Made by a program: the position numbers and the translations under genes
In this document: piece by piece, positions 9,916 to 24,122 of the stretch
How positions within the stretch are numbered: the first letter of the stretch is position 1
Layout: each line of letters opens with the position of its first letter
DNA from: Phylloscopus collybita
Lineage: Eukaryota; Chordata; Aves; Passeriformes; Phylloscopidae
DNA length: 64,000 bases
Direction of reading: 5' to 3'
Assembly: GCA_027886175.1 (NCBI GenBank)
Contig: JAJNNQ010000137.1
Span: 34,272,001 to 34,336,000, forward strand
The notes under the pieces: generated by a model
The model's input: only the letters and a program-made list of their open reading frames with translations
What the model was told of the DNA's origin: nothing
The model's database searches: none

Positions 9916-12900
9916 TAAGACGAAAACCTTCTTTTCTTTTTAGATCATTATGCATTTTCTTTTAAAGCTGGTTGCCCATGCTGACATCCTGAATAATTTA
10001 ATGGGAGAGCACTTAGACTGCAGCAGGGCTGAGAGTTACTGATGTGGAATAAGTGTACCCTGATGTTACACAACGTACATGGTGGGAGGGAAAGTCCAAT
10101 CAATATAAATGAATCCCTTTTTCCATTGAATAAATGCTGTCTCTCTCAGTCAGCAGCTGGGGAGAATATGGATGCTTTACAGAGATAAGTTCTGCTAAAA
10201 TGTTAGATCTGTCTCTCTCTAACAGATCAGATCAGGCCCATTTCCTTTGCTGATCATCAGTTGGTAAATGGGAGTGGTCTTCACCTTCGACTGGGGACTG
10301 AGTGCTGACATGCTCATATGAAAAGCATTATTGAAATGTGAGTAATTGTTGCTATAGTGGTCAGAAATAATTGCTTGTACAATTGAACTGAAGACTCAAA
10401 AGAGGCTGGTAAAAAAAATTGCACATGCAAGTTTGTAGAAACTTTTTCAGCACATCTGCTCTTTAATATTCTCAAGCTACATGAAGGGAAAGGTAATACT
10501 TGAGAGCAGGTAATTCAGGAACAGAGACTAGCTCACAGGAGCCCTGGAATTGCTTGTGTGTCATGCTACAGGCAGTAGTTATAAGGTCATTTTTGTACTC
10601 CTTCCACTGGCACTGGTCCTTCTCACACTGTGGAGGAGAATTGCTCCTTGCTCCTCCTGATCTCCATCATTGCTGCCACCAGCCCCATTCCTTGTGTGCT
10701 GCCCAAGGTTTAGGTGCTTCTCTCGGAGACAGCCGTACTATGCTAAGCTCCCAGGGAGGTGTTTCCCATCTGGAGAGGTCCTGTGCTTGGCCACACTACC
10801 CAACAAATAGATTCAGAGCAGTCCCTGCCAGGGAAGAAAGGAGAGCAGAGGAAAATGGCATGCCTTTGCAGCAGCTCAGCATTCAGTAGTTCGAGTCCTG
10901 CCTTCTTTCTCTTTCACCCCATGGCCAGTGAACTCTGGTTGCAAGTAACAGAAAAGAGTTTGTGGAGCACACACAGCCACATCAGATCATGAGACGTGGT
11001 CCTTTAAGCCTTGAGAGGATTTGTAGAGGCTGAAGCTCTGGCTGTATTGTCTCCATTGGGAAAGCCAGAGTCACTACCATGCATCAGTGACATTTCTGTG
11101 CAGTATTAATGGTGAAGCTAAGGCAGGAACAGACTGTGTCATCAGCAGACAGAGCTTAGCTTTTATTTACAGATAAGAGGTTTTGTGACTGTGAGAGTCT
11201 CTCTGATGGCAGATGATTCTGGTAGTCCCTTAAGGCTGATATCACTGATTCAGCCAGCAGAGACAGTTTTTGATGGATGTTGCATGCCTGGCTGACTCTT
11301 GCTGGAATCTCACACTAAGTGAAAACAACTGATTTCTTACAGGCTACACAACTGTAACTGTAACTTTATGAGAAATGCTTATAAAGCGTATAATATAAGC
11401 ATATTTGAAACTCACTGATTTAATAACAAGCTGTAGATGGAAACCATAAAATAATTCACACTGAGACAAAGGACTGAACAATTCAGATGAAGAACTGAAA
11501 TCAGATCTGAGACTGATTTCAAATGTCTTCATCTGTCAAGTCATATTCCAGAGTTAGATCCTTACCTGACACAAATTGAACGTTTCTGCCTTACATCATC
11601 TGAAGCATACCTAGGGTAACATGTAATACCCATAACCTCTTCTCAGGAGTGACCATGCTGCAGCAATAAAGGGATTTTCAGCAAAGGAAAGCTCACAGTC
11701 CCTTAGGAGGGTCTGCAGGCCCTCTACAAGCAGGGCAATATGGCCTCGGGTGAGTTAGTGTGTATTTTCTTTGGCATGTGCATACAAAAGGACATATTTA
11801 GGCCTCCTGTTTATTTGCTTAGACAGGCAAGGTTTAAGAAGGAGCAGTGGAGGAATGAACACCAGAAATGTTTGAACCCAGTGCAAGGTAGGAAGAAGTT
11901 GCCTTTAGGAAGTGTCTCCTGAGCAGCTGAAGAAAGTTAAAGAAGGCAGCTGGAAACAGCGAGCCCCAAGCAAAACAACCCCAGTGGTTATACTGTGGGG
12001 CATATCAGAGCAAACCTCAAATGACACCCTGTAAATAAATCTCCAGCACTGACTGCCAAATACACATACATCAGAAGGCAAGCCCTTGTCCATGGTCTCA
12101 TGTAACACAGTCTCAGTGGAGTTTATCTTTTCTGCCCTCTTTTAACCCAAAACAAAGTTGTTGCACAAGACTGAATCAGTTCTAACACACCCCCTGTGCT
12201 GGGTTGTCAGCCAAGTTACTGGCAGTTCTCACTGATTTTTTTTTCCTCTGCAATATGCACATGTTTCTGTACAAGGACATTCAAAAACATTTCCAATTCC
12301 AACTTAAACCCACAAATCTGGAAAAATTCTAAGTTAAGCTCAATGCCAATAACAGTTGCCTTATGACATGAACTGCTTAAAGAAATTCATCCTTTTATGA
12401 ACCTTTGATGAAGGGACTTCTGTTACAAGAGAAATGTACTGGATTTCATGCTTTGAGCATTTCATCTCACTTCTTAATTTTGCTATAAGACAGCGCAGCT
12501 TGGTTTGTAGCCCTAAATAAAATAATAAATGTTCTGCCTGATAGTGTATCAGCATGTAATTCTGTAATACCTGTTCTCCAAGAACCTTGAAATGCCTTAT
12601 AAATCCTGTCTTGACTCCACTGCCATGATTTTGAGGTAGGTAAATGTTGTTATTTACCTGTTAGCATGGAGAAAGGCCATTCTAGAGAGTACCCTGTCAA
12701 AAGCCATGAGTAGTTGTGTAGGGAGGGGGGTTGGGCTCATTCTCTCTTTTCTGACTTAGACCTTGTACCTGGGAGTTCAAAATAGGTTATTTATAAACTG
12801 CAAGTGGAAACAATACTGTTTATCTTGTGACAGATATTAAGGGCTTTCAAAAAGGATTAGGAGGATGAGGTCCACTACCAGAATACATCTCAGGGATTTT

Positions 12901-13724
12901 TCTACAGTTTCTTTTGTAGCCTTGAACAAGGTAGTTTGCTGCCTAAAAGACATAAATAAACATAAGCATGTATTAGAACATAAATAATATTTTCCAGTTC
13001 AACAGATCCTGGAAAGATTTCCTCTAATGTAACATGATGTCAACTGGGCTGGCAAGGACAAATTCACTAGTGGTTCCCAGGTTCTGGAAGCAGTGATGCT
13101 GGGATCTATCTGTATACAGAGAGGAAAACACCTGACTACTTTTTTCTTGATATTTCCTCAGTCTCCAAACAGATGATGGTTTCTTTGTGGCACAGCTTTC
13201 TGCTTCAGACTGCCAAAAAACCTCCTTCATTGCTAAAGCCTGCAGTTTTGCACAGAGCATCCCTATTTTCATAAGAGACAGAGAATTTGATCAAACTTAC
13301 CCACTTGCCTTGTTTGCACACATATTGCTTTCCATTGCAGGAGAACCAGCTGAAGATATGGACTGGCAGTAAAATTGTTTGGTCTTATCCAAACAAGCAG
13401 CTTTTCCATTGAGGTATTAGAAAAGTGGTTAAATGCAAACATTTGCTGTGTTGCCTTTTTGAATTTCTAACTGTGTTTCACTACCCTTGACACTGATAGA
13501 TGGACAACTTAAACAATTATGAGGGCCCCTTGTTCTGCTGGCTTGTGGATGGGGATGCTGGCTTGCAGCAGGCAGCCACACCAGCTGCATTGTGCCACGT
13601 TCTTTGCTGCTCTGGGTCACTGCAGGAACTGCAAACACAGGAAAATTTTACTGAAAAGTTGGCCTTTGGACTGAATCTGGTACAGTTATCTGTGGTTTGC
13701 ACACTCAAGAGAAATAAATTTTAG

Positions 13725-13812
13725 AGGTAGAGGTTTTTTGCTGTTTTGGGGGTTTTTGTTGTTGTTGGTTTGGTTTTCTGGGTGTCTTTTTTTGTTTGGT
13801 TTTAGTTTTGGA
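13725..13812. repeat. T/G-rich low-complexity tract
   Basis: Irregular mix of GTTTT, GTTGTTGTT and GGTTT units; similar in style to the tracts near 9845 and 57315. Confidence 0.85.
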
Positions 13813-15309
13813 TTTTATTCAAATGAAAGAAAAAAAGGGGAAAACAAGCAAACAAACCAATGAAACAGGAATATGGGAACATTATTGGTGCTGGTGAGTT
13901 CTAGCTTATGTGCAAAGACTGACGTGTCTGAAGGTAGGCAGGTTCCCCCACCCCCAGCCCATCCTGCCCATCTAGAAGCTGACATTGCTAGAAAGAGATG
14001 CTGAAGCAGCTGACACCAAAATGACAAGTGGATATGTAATTTCACACCACTGGGGAGTGGAGGGCAGAGGCAGCCCAGCTGGGAAGACCAGTGGAGTGGT
14101 GCAAGCCCAGCTCTGCCTCACTGGATGTCTGCAGGACAGTGATCCGTCTGGCCAAGAATAGCAGCGCCCAAACTGCTCCTCATTTAACTGGGGCTGCTGT
14201 GCTTTCATAACAGCTCATGACAGGTCAGTTTTTGCACAGGGAATTTTGAGTATGGTTGGTCCAAAAGGAGGAGGGGTGATGCTGGGGGACTGGAAATGAC
14301 AATTGTGTTGATAGTGCTGGTGGTCACTGAGGGACTATCAGCCTATGAGCAACAAGCAATTTCTGCCTCTGCACATATCAGCCCCGCTGCCGCCTCCTGT
14401 CCCATGGGCAGGGGCCTTGGGCTCTCTGGCCTGTCACCCTTCATTGACCAACCAGTCTGCCTGAAGTGACTGTAGGGTGGTTATGCATGTTCCCAAAGGC
14501 ACCACGCAGACATTCCTCCAGCCTGTGCCACTGGAGACACAGCCTGAGTCTGACCTGGGGCAGGCAGGAAGCTGTTGTTGGCAACAGGAGCCAAAGGGTT
14601 TTGCCCTGAACACAAGAGAGTCTGTTCTAAGAAAAGCACAATGATGTCCCTGGGCACTTTTGACAGATAGCTGAGACTGGAAAAGAACTAGGAACATGAC
14701 CATAATCCATAGCAATAATTCAAATAAACAACTCAAATTTTCTGAATTTTCCTCATTTCACTCTTCACTGTATTTACTAAATTATACTGTGATAATGAAA
14801 TGCCAGTAAGCAACATTAGGATCTTCAGAAAGGTCCTTCCATTTTAAAGCTGGTTATTTCAGCAGTGGCTGATGAAATGGTGGTCAAATGGGTTACTCGA
14901 GTTGGCCATTGCCAAGAGCAGAGTATTTTCATGTGGAACCTACAGGAGGAAATACATTATATTTGTTTGCTTGTTTATTTATCATGGAAGTGAGTTGTTT
15001 TTCACTCACTGGATGATGTGGTTGTGGGGAAATGATTATCATGGTGGAAAAGTTGCTGTCAAAGCCAGTGTCTGTTTGGGAGGAATGGGGTGGAGATTAT
15101 ACACATCACAAAATGCGAACACAGTTTAGCAGTGCACGCTTCTAGCTAGGATGACAAAGACTTTCACTGTGCTATCCTCTCTGAGGGGATTAAATATCAA
15201 GCTGTAAAGCCTTTTGACTTTGCTTACAGCTTAAAATGTGATTATTTCTTTTATGTGCAGTGGAACAACTACCATGAGCAATTTATCCTTCATAAAAAGG
15301 TATCCAATG

Positions 15310-15365
15310 ACCTAGTGATTAGAGTACTTCTCAGAGAAACTGGGATTTGGATCCCTGCTTCAGAT
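15310..15365 (+). repeat. tRNA-derived SINE-like relic
   Basis: Bases 15308-15328 resemble a pol III A box (CCTAGTGATTAGAGTACTT), and about 30 bases later GGATTTGGATCCC resembles a B box. Spacing and order fit the head of an old tRNA-derived SINE of the MIR-like kind. The stems needed for a working tRNA are not present, so this is not called a tRNA gene. Confidence 0.4.
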
Positions 15366-18212
15366 CAAGAGTGTGGGACTTGAACCTGGCCACCCATTAC
15401 TTCTGTCCACATTGCCATCACCTGATATCTGATGTGAAGTCTGTTGCTGTCTCCTTTTTTCCAGCTCTGTGACTTCAGTCCAGGAGAGCATTCACAGCTA
15501 AAGATCTTTAACAGTGTTAAGCATCTAGCTGCCCAGAGGGAGCATGGCATTTGTTTTTAGGTGGCTGACTTTTGAAGTGTTGGCAGGTGCTGCAAGGAGA
15601 AGCAGGGGTTCTGTGGAATGTGACAGCAGTGAGACTAGAAACTGAAGTTTTCATCATCTTCCTAGGACCATAACTTCAAAAGCCATCTTTGAAGCCTTTG
15701 CTTAGAAACTGTCTGAAATGAATGCTGGGACGTGTCTTCACTTCAGCAGGAGTCATGGCCTGTATGTGTTTATACTTCACACAGGTCTGCATAGCAGGGC
15801 CCCAAAGGTTAAAATCTGTTGCTGATACCCAATAAAAGGAAAGGTGAGGCCTCTGCAGGGATGCAAAGAGGGCAACTTCACTAGCAAAGCTAGCAGATAG
15901 ATCAGCATGGTCTAACATGCTGGTGTTCACATCTGCCAAGTAGGGGTTGTGGTAATGAGCACTTGTATGGAAGAAGAACAGGTTTTATCTCAATGGATGG
16001 AGAGGAAAACCACCTCTTGGCTTTGCCATTGGTTTGACCTATGCCTGTCATAGTTCAAACATAGTTCACCCCAAAACTGAAGCTCAGCTACCCAGACCAC
16101 ATTGGGAGTATGTAGGCTGGTGTTATGGAGAGTGGGGAGAAGGAGACCCCACAGCATCTCCCATGGGAACTGTGCACAGGCAGCCACAGCCTCACAACAT
16201 AAAACTTGGAAAGAACCACAGCCAGATTTTGTGCAAGACTTTGCTCCTAGAAACCCCTTTGTAGTTCTTGAGCTTAAACAGTTACCCCACTAAGACCTCT
16301 GTGTGGCTGTAAATGCTATTTGTGCTCCACAGTGGCAGTAAATATTTGGTTTTGGCTTGGTTTAGTGTGACTGAGGCACACAGAGGAAATTATTGAGAAA
16401 AGCAAGTTGTGCTTAAGCAATAAGGCAAAACAGATCAATTGTGGACCAAAAAATGTCATGGTTGATGTGCAGCGCAGGCAGAGGAAGTGGAGCAATGAGG
16501 TGGATTTTATAAATCCCTCATTTATTTGGTAATTGACCTTCTAACCATATAGTGGCAGGCTGAAATGCCATTGCAGTTTTTCTCCTTTTTCCTACATTTT
16601 TAAAAATCTTGTATAATCTAGAAATAGATATGACAGCAGGTTTTTCAAATGGTCATTTCACAGTAAAAACTTGATCTGAGCACTTGCCTACTTGCTGAAA
16701 CATCTGAAAAATGCTAACTTTTTGCTGTCTGCAGCCACTTGAGTACAGGCTGATAAAACCAGAGAGCCTGTATTTTGTAACCTTACGTTTCCATGGTGTT
16801 TTTTTTGGCTGCCATCTGAATTCTCTCAGGCTTGCTTTGTGCCAAAAAAGTAAGCAATTAATTCACTTAAAAGCTTGAATGAAATGTCTTTAACTAGGTT
16901 TTATGTATGGAGGTGGGTTCTTCCACAAAAATTTTTTAAATATTTGAAGATGTACCATTTTAAGATCAAATGATGAATGAGCTTTTTAACTTGGCAGTGA
17001 AATGCCCAGGGACTAAGCTGCCATAGGCACCAGAAGCAGCAACCCTCAGAGGCCACTTGGACTGCCAGGGGAAAACCACCAAACCTCTGTTGGGCAGGAA
17101 CCTGTTCCCTGTGCCTACTGATGTGAATCAAAGACAGTATGAAGGATGTAATTCAAATAGGTGGGATCAGAGAGGATGAGAAAACCTGGGAGCTAGTGCC
17201 TGGTGTTCTGAGGAGATGGCAAAATTTGTAAGGCATTGAAAAATAACCTCTGATTGCCCAGAGAACTTTCCTTGCCTGTGCTCACCAGTGAGGAAGGGAT
17301 GAGCAACAGCTGTCACTACTGCAGTGCAGGCAGCACTGGAAAGGGGTAAGCTGGAGGCTTAAAATCAGAAAATTTCCAAAAAATATGCCCAGCCTGACTG
17401 CATGGCCTCGCATGTCAGCAATTTGGATTTTAAGCAGGGCTATTTTTCTGCACAGAGAGGCTGGGTTCCTTCCTTGTCTGCTTCCCATAAATAAAAAACA
17501 CTGAATGAAGTTCTTGGAAGGAAGTGCTGCCAGGCTTTAAGCAGTGGTTTTCCAGTGCAGCCCCTGGAGGGGCTGGTTTTCCCCATTTCTGCTTTTTCAG
17601 TATCATAAAAAACTAGGGGAGAAAGGTGGTTTGAGGCATTCTTGAGGACACAGCTCCTAAGGCAGCCAGATTTTCAGTCTGGAGCAGCAGTGTTCCGTGT
17701 CACCTGTCATTCCTCACCTAGAGGTAACTCACATGTGCAACAGTTCAGACGAGTGATGGGTTGGAGGGAGGATGAAAAATGACAGAAATGTCAGAATGCT
17801 TGAATTCTCTTCCTTACCAGGATTTGCAGTCAGTACAGTTCCCTTCCTCCATAACAGCATCCCATTGGTGACCTGGTCACACAGAACAGTGTTCATCAAA
17901 TTTCAGCACTTATTACATGATTAAGTGCCAGTTTTGTTTCTGCCTCCCAATTTCATTGCCCAGCCATACCATTGCAGCTGGGATCAATGCAGGCGCCTGC
18001 ACTCACATCCTGGGGGTAAAAAGAGATGTGACCCTTCCTAGACAAAGTAGTTTATGAAAAGGACGTTTTGCTGTAAAGCTCTTAGCCTGACAGGCCACAT
18101 ATTTATTAATGTACAAGTTATATTATTTGAGTTCATTTTTGCAGAGTTTTATCATGTTTTACCACTTATTGAATAAAATTCAATTGTTATTGAATTTCTT
18201 TTTTTTCTCCAG
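15366..18212. other. Host non-coding sequence, nothing recognised
   Basis: No recognisable gene, RNA or repeat family, apart from possible downstream parts of the SINE-like relic up to about 15430. Confidence 0.5.
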
Positions 18213-18354
18213 GCAGTGGAAAACAAAGGCAAATTCTATGAGGAGGTGATTTAGAGATGGTTTGAAATTGTTATGCTTCAGATGTGTTGTCATGCTGTAC
18301 CTTTATCTTGGGTGTCCTTTTCCAGCAGTTCAGTAATCTAAATAAATACAATGA
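18213..18354 (+). other. Weak terminal-exon-like segment with polyadenylation signal
   Basis: A good 3' splice-site context (T-rich run then CTCCAG, ending at 18212) is followed 129 bp later by AATAAA at 18341-18346 and then an A-run of about 17 from 18355. The first codons give a short peptide (AVENKGKFYEEVI) before a stop. The A-run in the genome could also mean a retroposed transcript end. Nothing links it to a known gene. Confidence 0.2.
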
Positions 18355-19313
18355 GAAAAAAAAAAAAAAAAACAAACCCTGTAAAAAACAACTGTTCTTA
18401 CTTTGTTTCTCAATCTAAAATTACCTTTAAGTTTTCTTACAAAAGCACACAATTTAAATGCACTGTTGAAGCATGGAATATAAACACCCTTTGCATGCAA
18501 GGGGAAAGCAGACTAATCAAATGCAATAAAAAAAGAAATGTGTTACTATTTTTTTGCAAAGGGGTTACTGATTGTTGGTTTTAGAGCTGTTCCACAGAAT
18601 TTTCAAATTTAAAAAAATTTAAAACATCATAAAATATAATTTTTTGGGTCTCTGTTAACCAATAAATTTTGGACTGTTTGTTGTTGATTGGAGAATATAA
18701 TCTGAAATAATGTAGTTTTTACAACTATAGTTTTGATTTCCTTTTATTTCAAAGTATTTGAAAACACCAGATTGAAATGTTCCAGCCTGATATGTTTCCA
18801 CAGTGAGCTTAACTCAATACCTTATTTTCCTTTGCTTTTCAGAAGAAATTTATTCCGACTCAGTGTTTTCAGGCATTGCAGTTGGGAACAAGACATGAAA
18901 ACATTGTCAGAAAGGTTTTGCCTGTCCTTTTCCTATTCCTTTGAGCAATACAGCCATGCCTGCAAGAGCTGACACCATCAAATCTTGCAGGCAGGTGCTG
19001 TGTTTGTACTGGCCTCTTACTGCTCGTGGCCTCCCAGGCTCCCAGAGGGTTCATGGCCTGGCTGAGGGAGCACAGAAAGTCAAGGCTCTTGGTGTTGTTA
19101 AAAACAACATGAAAGTCAGTGAGCAACATATCTTATCTGCTACCTGTTGATTTAGGGCTTGTTCTTGTCAGGGGCTAGGAGACACCTGGGTTATTCTCCA
19201 GTAAGGAGAAAGCCAGGTTTGGGTAGAAGAGAGAAACTGAGCATAGCTCAACTATTGCTGTAACAGGAGGTAAATTGGTTATTTGGATTTTGATAGTGAA
19301 TTTACCTTTAAAG

Positions 19314-19352
<39 letters not shown>

Positions 19353-19370
19353 CAGAACTGATACCTAAAA

Positions 19371-19389
<19 letters not shown>
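19314..19389. repeat. Twin poly(A) tracts (38 and 23 A)
   Basis: A run of 38 A (19314-19351), 15 bases of other sequence, then 23 A (19367-19389), followed by A/G-rich sequence. Could be retroposon tails or a simple repeat that has grown. Lysine-rich translations here are artefacts. Confidence 0.9.
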
Positions 19390-19403
<14 letters not shown>

Positions 19404-22400
19404 AAAATGAGGGTTTTTTTTTTTTACAGCCTCTATTGGCAGTAAAAAAACAAACAGATGGATTAATGTTCCAAGCTATGTTAAATAACTGTGTTTGTGA
19501 GGCAATAGGTGAAATTCTGTTGAAATCACTTACTCAGAAAAATAAGTGCCCTGTCAGGCTTTATTTTAGTGGTCAGTTACCCTAGCACAGAAAGTGTAAA
19601 GCTTGAGAAGTGAGCCTGAACCTGAACACCTGAAGCAGCTCTCAGCAGCAAGTGGAGTAAAACCGGAGCACTGCCAAAGGAGTGTGGCAGCGTGGCAGCT
19701 GCCCAAGGGAAGGAGAGGGCTGGTACAGACAGCCCTGCTGCCAGGGCAGAGCTATTGCTCAGACATCACTAAGCCATGACAATTAATGATGTTCTCAATT
19801 GACTGCTGGAAAGTGTTCTGAGAAAGGAGCCTCTGAGAAAGCTGCCTTGACACTGGAGTCTTTTCTCCAAAACCAGCTCAGTCTCCGTTTCACATGAATT
19901 ATGGACATGGCAAAGCTCAAGCACACCACCCAATCTCCCAGACTGATGGGAACCAGAATGGCTCCATGTACCAGGACTACACCATCAGAGAGGTTTCAGT
20001 GGTGTCACCTGCCAGTGCTCTGCATGTTCTCAGACATGGTTGTTCTCCCCTGCAGATGGGAGGACACAGAACATGTCCTCTTGCCCACCCTGGGGCTGGA
20101 CACGCCTGGTGCTGACCTGACCGCTCGGCTCCTGCCCTACCTGGACCTGGTGCCCTCAGTGCCAAGCCTGTGGGTCTGCATGCCTCAGCCAAGTGAGAAA
20201 CACTGACTGCCTCCTGCAGCTTGAATTTTAAAGTCAGGAGAACCCTGCATGAGGCAGTTGTACAAATACAGCTTGGTTTTGAGAGAAATTGGTGCACATT
20301 GATGGCAGCCTGCCTGGGCTCAGGTGAGTGGCATACACCCACACGCTATGACTTATTTTAACTTCTGATGGGTAGCAATTTCTCATTGCAACACTCAGAG
20401 GGGATTTTATTCTCTTATTTTGCCTTTCCTGGAAGTATCTCAAATAGTAAACCTCATGCCTGCTGCTACTGACCACACAAAATGTGCAGAGTGTGGACAG
20501 TCTTTAGCATCCCTCTTAGCAGCCTGTGAGCCTGCTAGAGGTACACACAGCAGGGTCTGGCTTCTGTTGGAAACCAAGCAGTGCTTGTCCATTAGTATAC
20601 CAAGGCAGTGTGGAATTAATTAGCTTTTGAACTCAGTTTATTTGTAGTTTACTTCAAATCCAGCAGTGCTTTTTTCAAAGGATTTTTGAGCTAAGAAGAA
20701 AAGATGCCCCAAATGCACAGCATTATATTGATTTGGTTCATCTTCTGCGAGGACAGCTTATTTCGCAGCGTGTTTGTACATTGCTTTTCATGACCACAGT
20801 CAAATAAAAAATATTTAGATATTTGATTTTTTCCCCTTGTTTACTAATTCAAAGTGAGCAGTTGGAATTGTCAGGTAAAGGCTTATGGTTTTATTTCATG
20901 TTAAGGTAGAGCACCTACAGCACAATGAAGGGAGCACAGCTGAGCTGCACCTCTTAGAGATGTAGTTCCATGGGGAGGCCCACACTACAGAGCAGGGTTG
21001 GTAACACATTCTGCAGCACTTGGTGCTCAGAACCCAGAGTGTCAAAGCTGAACACAGCACTCTGGCCCTGATCTGATGGATTAACATTTGCTGGATTAAG
21101 TCTCTACCATACGGCTTGTGCCACCCTCTGCTGAAAAAAAATAATTAAAATTACTAGATGAAAAGTATTGAGACACTATTCTTTGGCAATGTCTGTATAC
21201 TAAAATGACACTGTGGAGGCTATCTGGTTATCTGCTGCTGGGTCATCTTGTTAATGAAATAACTCAAGGAGAGAAATAAAGGAAGGGATCAGTGCAATCC
21301 CAGAGCTGGTGACTAATACACATAATTCTGTGGTCTCATAGGAAATCTGCCATTAGTTAGTTTAAGATTTGGCAGTAGGCAAAAAGAAAAATATTGAATC
21401 TGTAGAAAACACCCAAACAACAATGAGGTAAATCTGTCTTCTGGTTACTAGCAGGTCTGCAAATGTTAACACAGTCTTTGTTTATATATTGCATCCCCAG
21501 TGAGGCACACCTGATATTAGCAATAGAGACCCCCTTTTTCCTTTGGGTCAGGCCACCCAGTTTCGTGTTTCTTATTTTTCTTGCAGATGTACTTAGCTGA
21601 AAGCTTTGGAAATTTTCATATAGTGATTAAAAATCTTTCTTTTTATTATTTTAGCTACTCTTGCTGTATATTGTGACCATTCTCCAAGAAACCTGGTTTT
21701 ATAGCAGTGTATCCTGAACAGCATTTCACTATCAGCTGAAGCATTACACAATAACTAAATTAATATTTCATCCATCCTGCCTTATAGACCTGGCAACTTT
21801 TGCTTTCATCATTATCGTCCAGGCTTGCCACTATTAAATGGACCTCATGTCAAATCCTCTGGTGCTTTACTAACACTTTCCTTCTAATCTGGAAAGGCTA
21901 ATCTTGTTTCTCATGCTGGGTCAAAGACAGCTTCTGTTCTCAAATGTCAAGAAGCCATCTTAGCACACCTTCAGCTTTGAACTGCAGGACTGGAAATGAA
22001 TGACTGCTGTTCTGGGCAGGAAGCCTGAAAAATCATTGTCACTTTTTTGGTCAGAAGTGTCCTCAGGATTTTAAAGTAGTTCTCCTTATGTATGTGTCAT
22101 CCTCTTGCCCTGAGCTCAAGTATTTACCAAATGTTCATTAAATGCTTGCTCTACCTCAAGTTTCTCTAATTTAGCACCTGTTTTTATTGTTCTGGAGTTA
22201 CATGGCACATAGATTCTGGCATCCTGAACTATTCTTCTTCTATTACCTGCATTACAGATACAAGAAGGGATTTTGCTGTTTGTGGTCTCCCACATGAAAA
22301 CCTGAGGACAGCAGTATTAAACATTCAGAGAAATCTGTGATTCACCCAAAATGCAAAAGGACAGTCTGGTGTAAGAGGGAAATACATGATTATTCACTTT

Positions 22401-23799
22401 CTGTACCATGAGGGGCTTCTTGAGCAAGGTGGGCTCTGCAGTAGTCATGAACACCCTCCTGTAATTTTCATTCTTTAAGAATTGAAGATACAGATTAGTC
22501 ATCTCCAAATTACTATTGGGTTTGGGCACTGGGTCCCTGGTGTTTTGTTTTTTTTTTTAAATTCTGGCCAAATTGTGGTCCATATGTTCCTTATACTCGT
22601 ATCTCAGAACTACTGTCAAAGCCTGGGCCCTGTTGTGCTCAGTATCATGTAAAAAGGGAATAAAGACTAAGTATGTGCCCTGGGTCATTCACAGTTAATT
22701 CTAGGAGTAATCTGGTGCAGACATTGTAAGACACCTCTGACTTGTTTTTAATGAAAAACTGTTGGTTTTTTTATTTTTTTTATTCAGACCAGCACTGGGA
22801 AAACATACATATTTCAAGCCATTTCTCACTGTATCTAAATTGTAGGATGTATTTGATAAGTAACATGCTTTAGCAATGCAGTAGAAATAACATGCTGCTT
22901 TAGTCACCTTAGAAATGGCATAAGCAGCATCTAGTAATCCTTCCATATCCAGATATTCCAGTTATTCCAAAAGCCCATACTCAATTTCTGTACACAGCTC
23001 TCTTGGATATTACACTCTTTCATCAAAATGGCATTTTGCCCATATGCCCATATTTAAGAAACTGTGAGAGGTGGATACAGGCAAACAAGAGAGGATGCCT
23101 TCACAACTGTGTGTAGGCTGTTTTCTGTAAAAGACTGACCCATTCCATCAGTGGTGGGAGGAAAGCAAAGCTGAGGCAAAATGGATAGATGTGAATACGT
23201 GGTTTGAATGCAAAGTGCCTCCTCTACAACCATTTTCCTGCTGATACCTGAGCTTAGCTTGAGTCCAGGGCAGGACCCTCCTGCTACCACATTTGGCCCA
23301 TGTCCTGCTAGCCCCAGCCCTGCACCCCTTCCAGCACTGCATCACTTTATAGATGAGCAGGGGCCTGAGTCAATGTCTACACCTTAAATGCACCGTGGGG
23401 GAGAAGAGCCCTTCATGTGTTAGTGTATGTCAGTAAGGTGAACTCCGGGATTGCTCTTCCAAACCCAAGGAAAAATTGTGGCTTTGCAGCCCACATCCAA
23501 ACAGTTTCGCTTGTCCCTTCCCAACACCCCAGAGAGGGTTTGGTTGCTGCCTCTCTCCCAGGTATCCCATACAATTAGATACAGATCTGAGACAACACAG
23601 TGCACAGGTCTTCCGAAAGCATTTTACTGGCCCTGGCCACACAGGAAATGTCCGTCTCTGGACAGAGAGTAGAAGACAAAAATCACCAAATGTCACAGAA
23701 AGGCAAGTAGCAATTCCAGCTTATTTTTAGCACAAAGGTGTCAGAGGATTTGCATACCCTAGCAGGACACAGAAGTCTGGTGTCCCAACTCACAGCCAA

Positions 23800-23840
23800 A
23801 ACACACATACACACACAGACACACAGACACCCATGCACAC
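23800..23840. repeat. Interrupted (CA)n microsatellite
   Basis: ACACAT, ACACAG and ACACAC units, impure. Confidence 0.8.
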
Positions 23841-24116
23841 AATGATGGAAGACACCAGGTTAATCACTCTGGATCAGTACCTAGGTACAGGTTTGGTTTA
23901 TGAAATAGGGCAGACAAATCTACACCAGACCTCTCCTTTTCCTGAGAATCAAGAGACGATTGCAGGCTCTCCAGTGCCAAGTGTCACCTCTCTAACATAC
24001 AGCCTTCCCAAATCCTAGTACTTACGTCTTGATACTTGTGCAGATTTGGGTTCTGCTTGATGTTGCCTGAATCTTGATGCACCATTGAGTACTTTGGCAG
24101 GTGCTAACCCTGCTGT

Positions 24117-24122
24117 CCTCCC
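24117..24122. repeat. Target-site duplication of the provirus, left copy
   Basis: CCTCCC directly before the first LTR base. The same six bases directly follow the 3' LTR at 33847-33852. A 6-bp duplication is usual for alpha- and betaretroviral integrases. Confidence 0.93.

Larger units (their letters stand above)
8806..15309. other. Host non-coding sequence with T/G-rich tracts
   Basis: Holds a pair of overlapping perfect inverted repeats at 9309-9340, and mixed T/G low-complexity tracts at about 9845-9915 and 13725-13812. The rest shows no recognisable gene, RNA or repeat family. Small open frames are scattered on both strands with no splice or motif support. Confidence 0.5.
18355..24116. 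other. Host non-coding sequence with poly(A) tracts
   Basis: Includes two A-runs at 19314-19351 and 19367-19389 and a (CA)n patch at about 23800-23840. A donor-like CAG/GTGAGT lies at 20323/20324, with an acceptor-like CTCCTGCAG about 100 bp before it, but the enclosed segment is not recognisable. Otherwise nothing is seen up to the proviral insertion site. Confidence 0.5.

Noticed and set aside
15310..15365. Functional tRNA gene
   Set aside because: Box-like motifs exist but acceptor and other stems do not pair.
19283..19585. Lysine-rich open frame
   Set aside because: Translation of two poly(A) tracts.
20220..20323. Internal host exon between an acceptor-like and a donor-like site
   Set aside because: Signals are good but the enclosed 104 bases contain no recognisable coding and have no partner exons.
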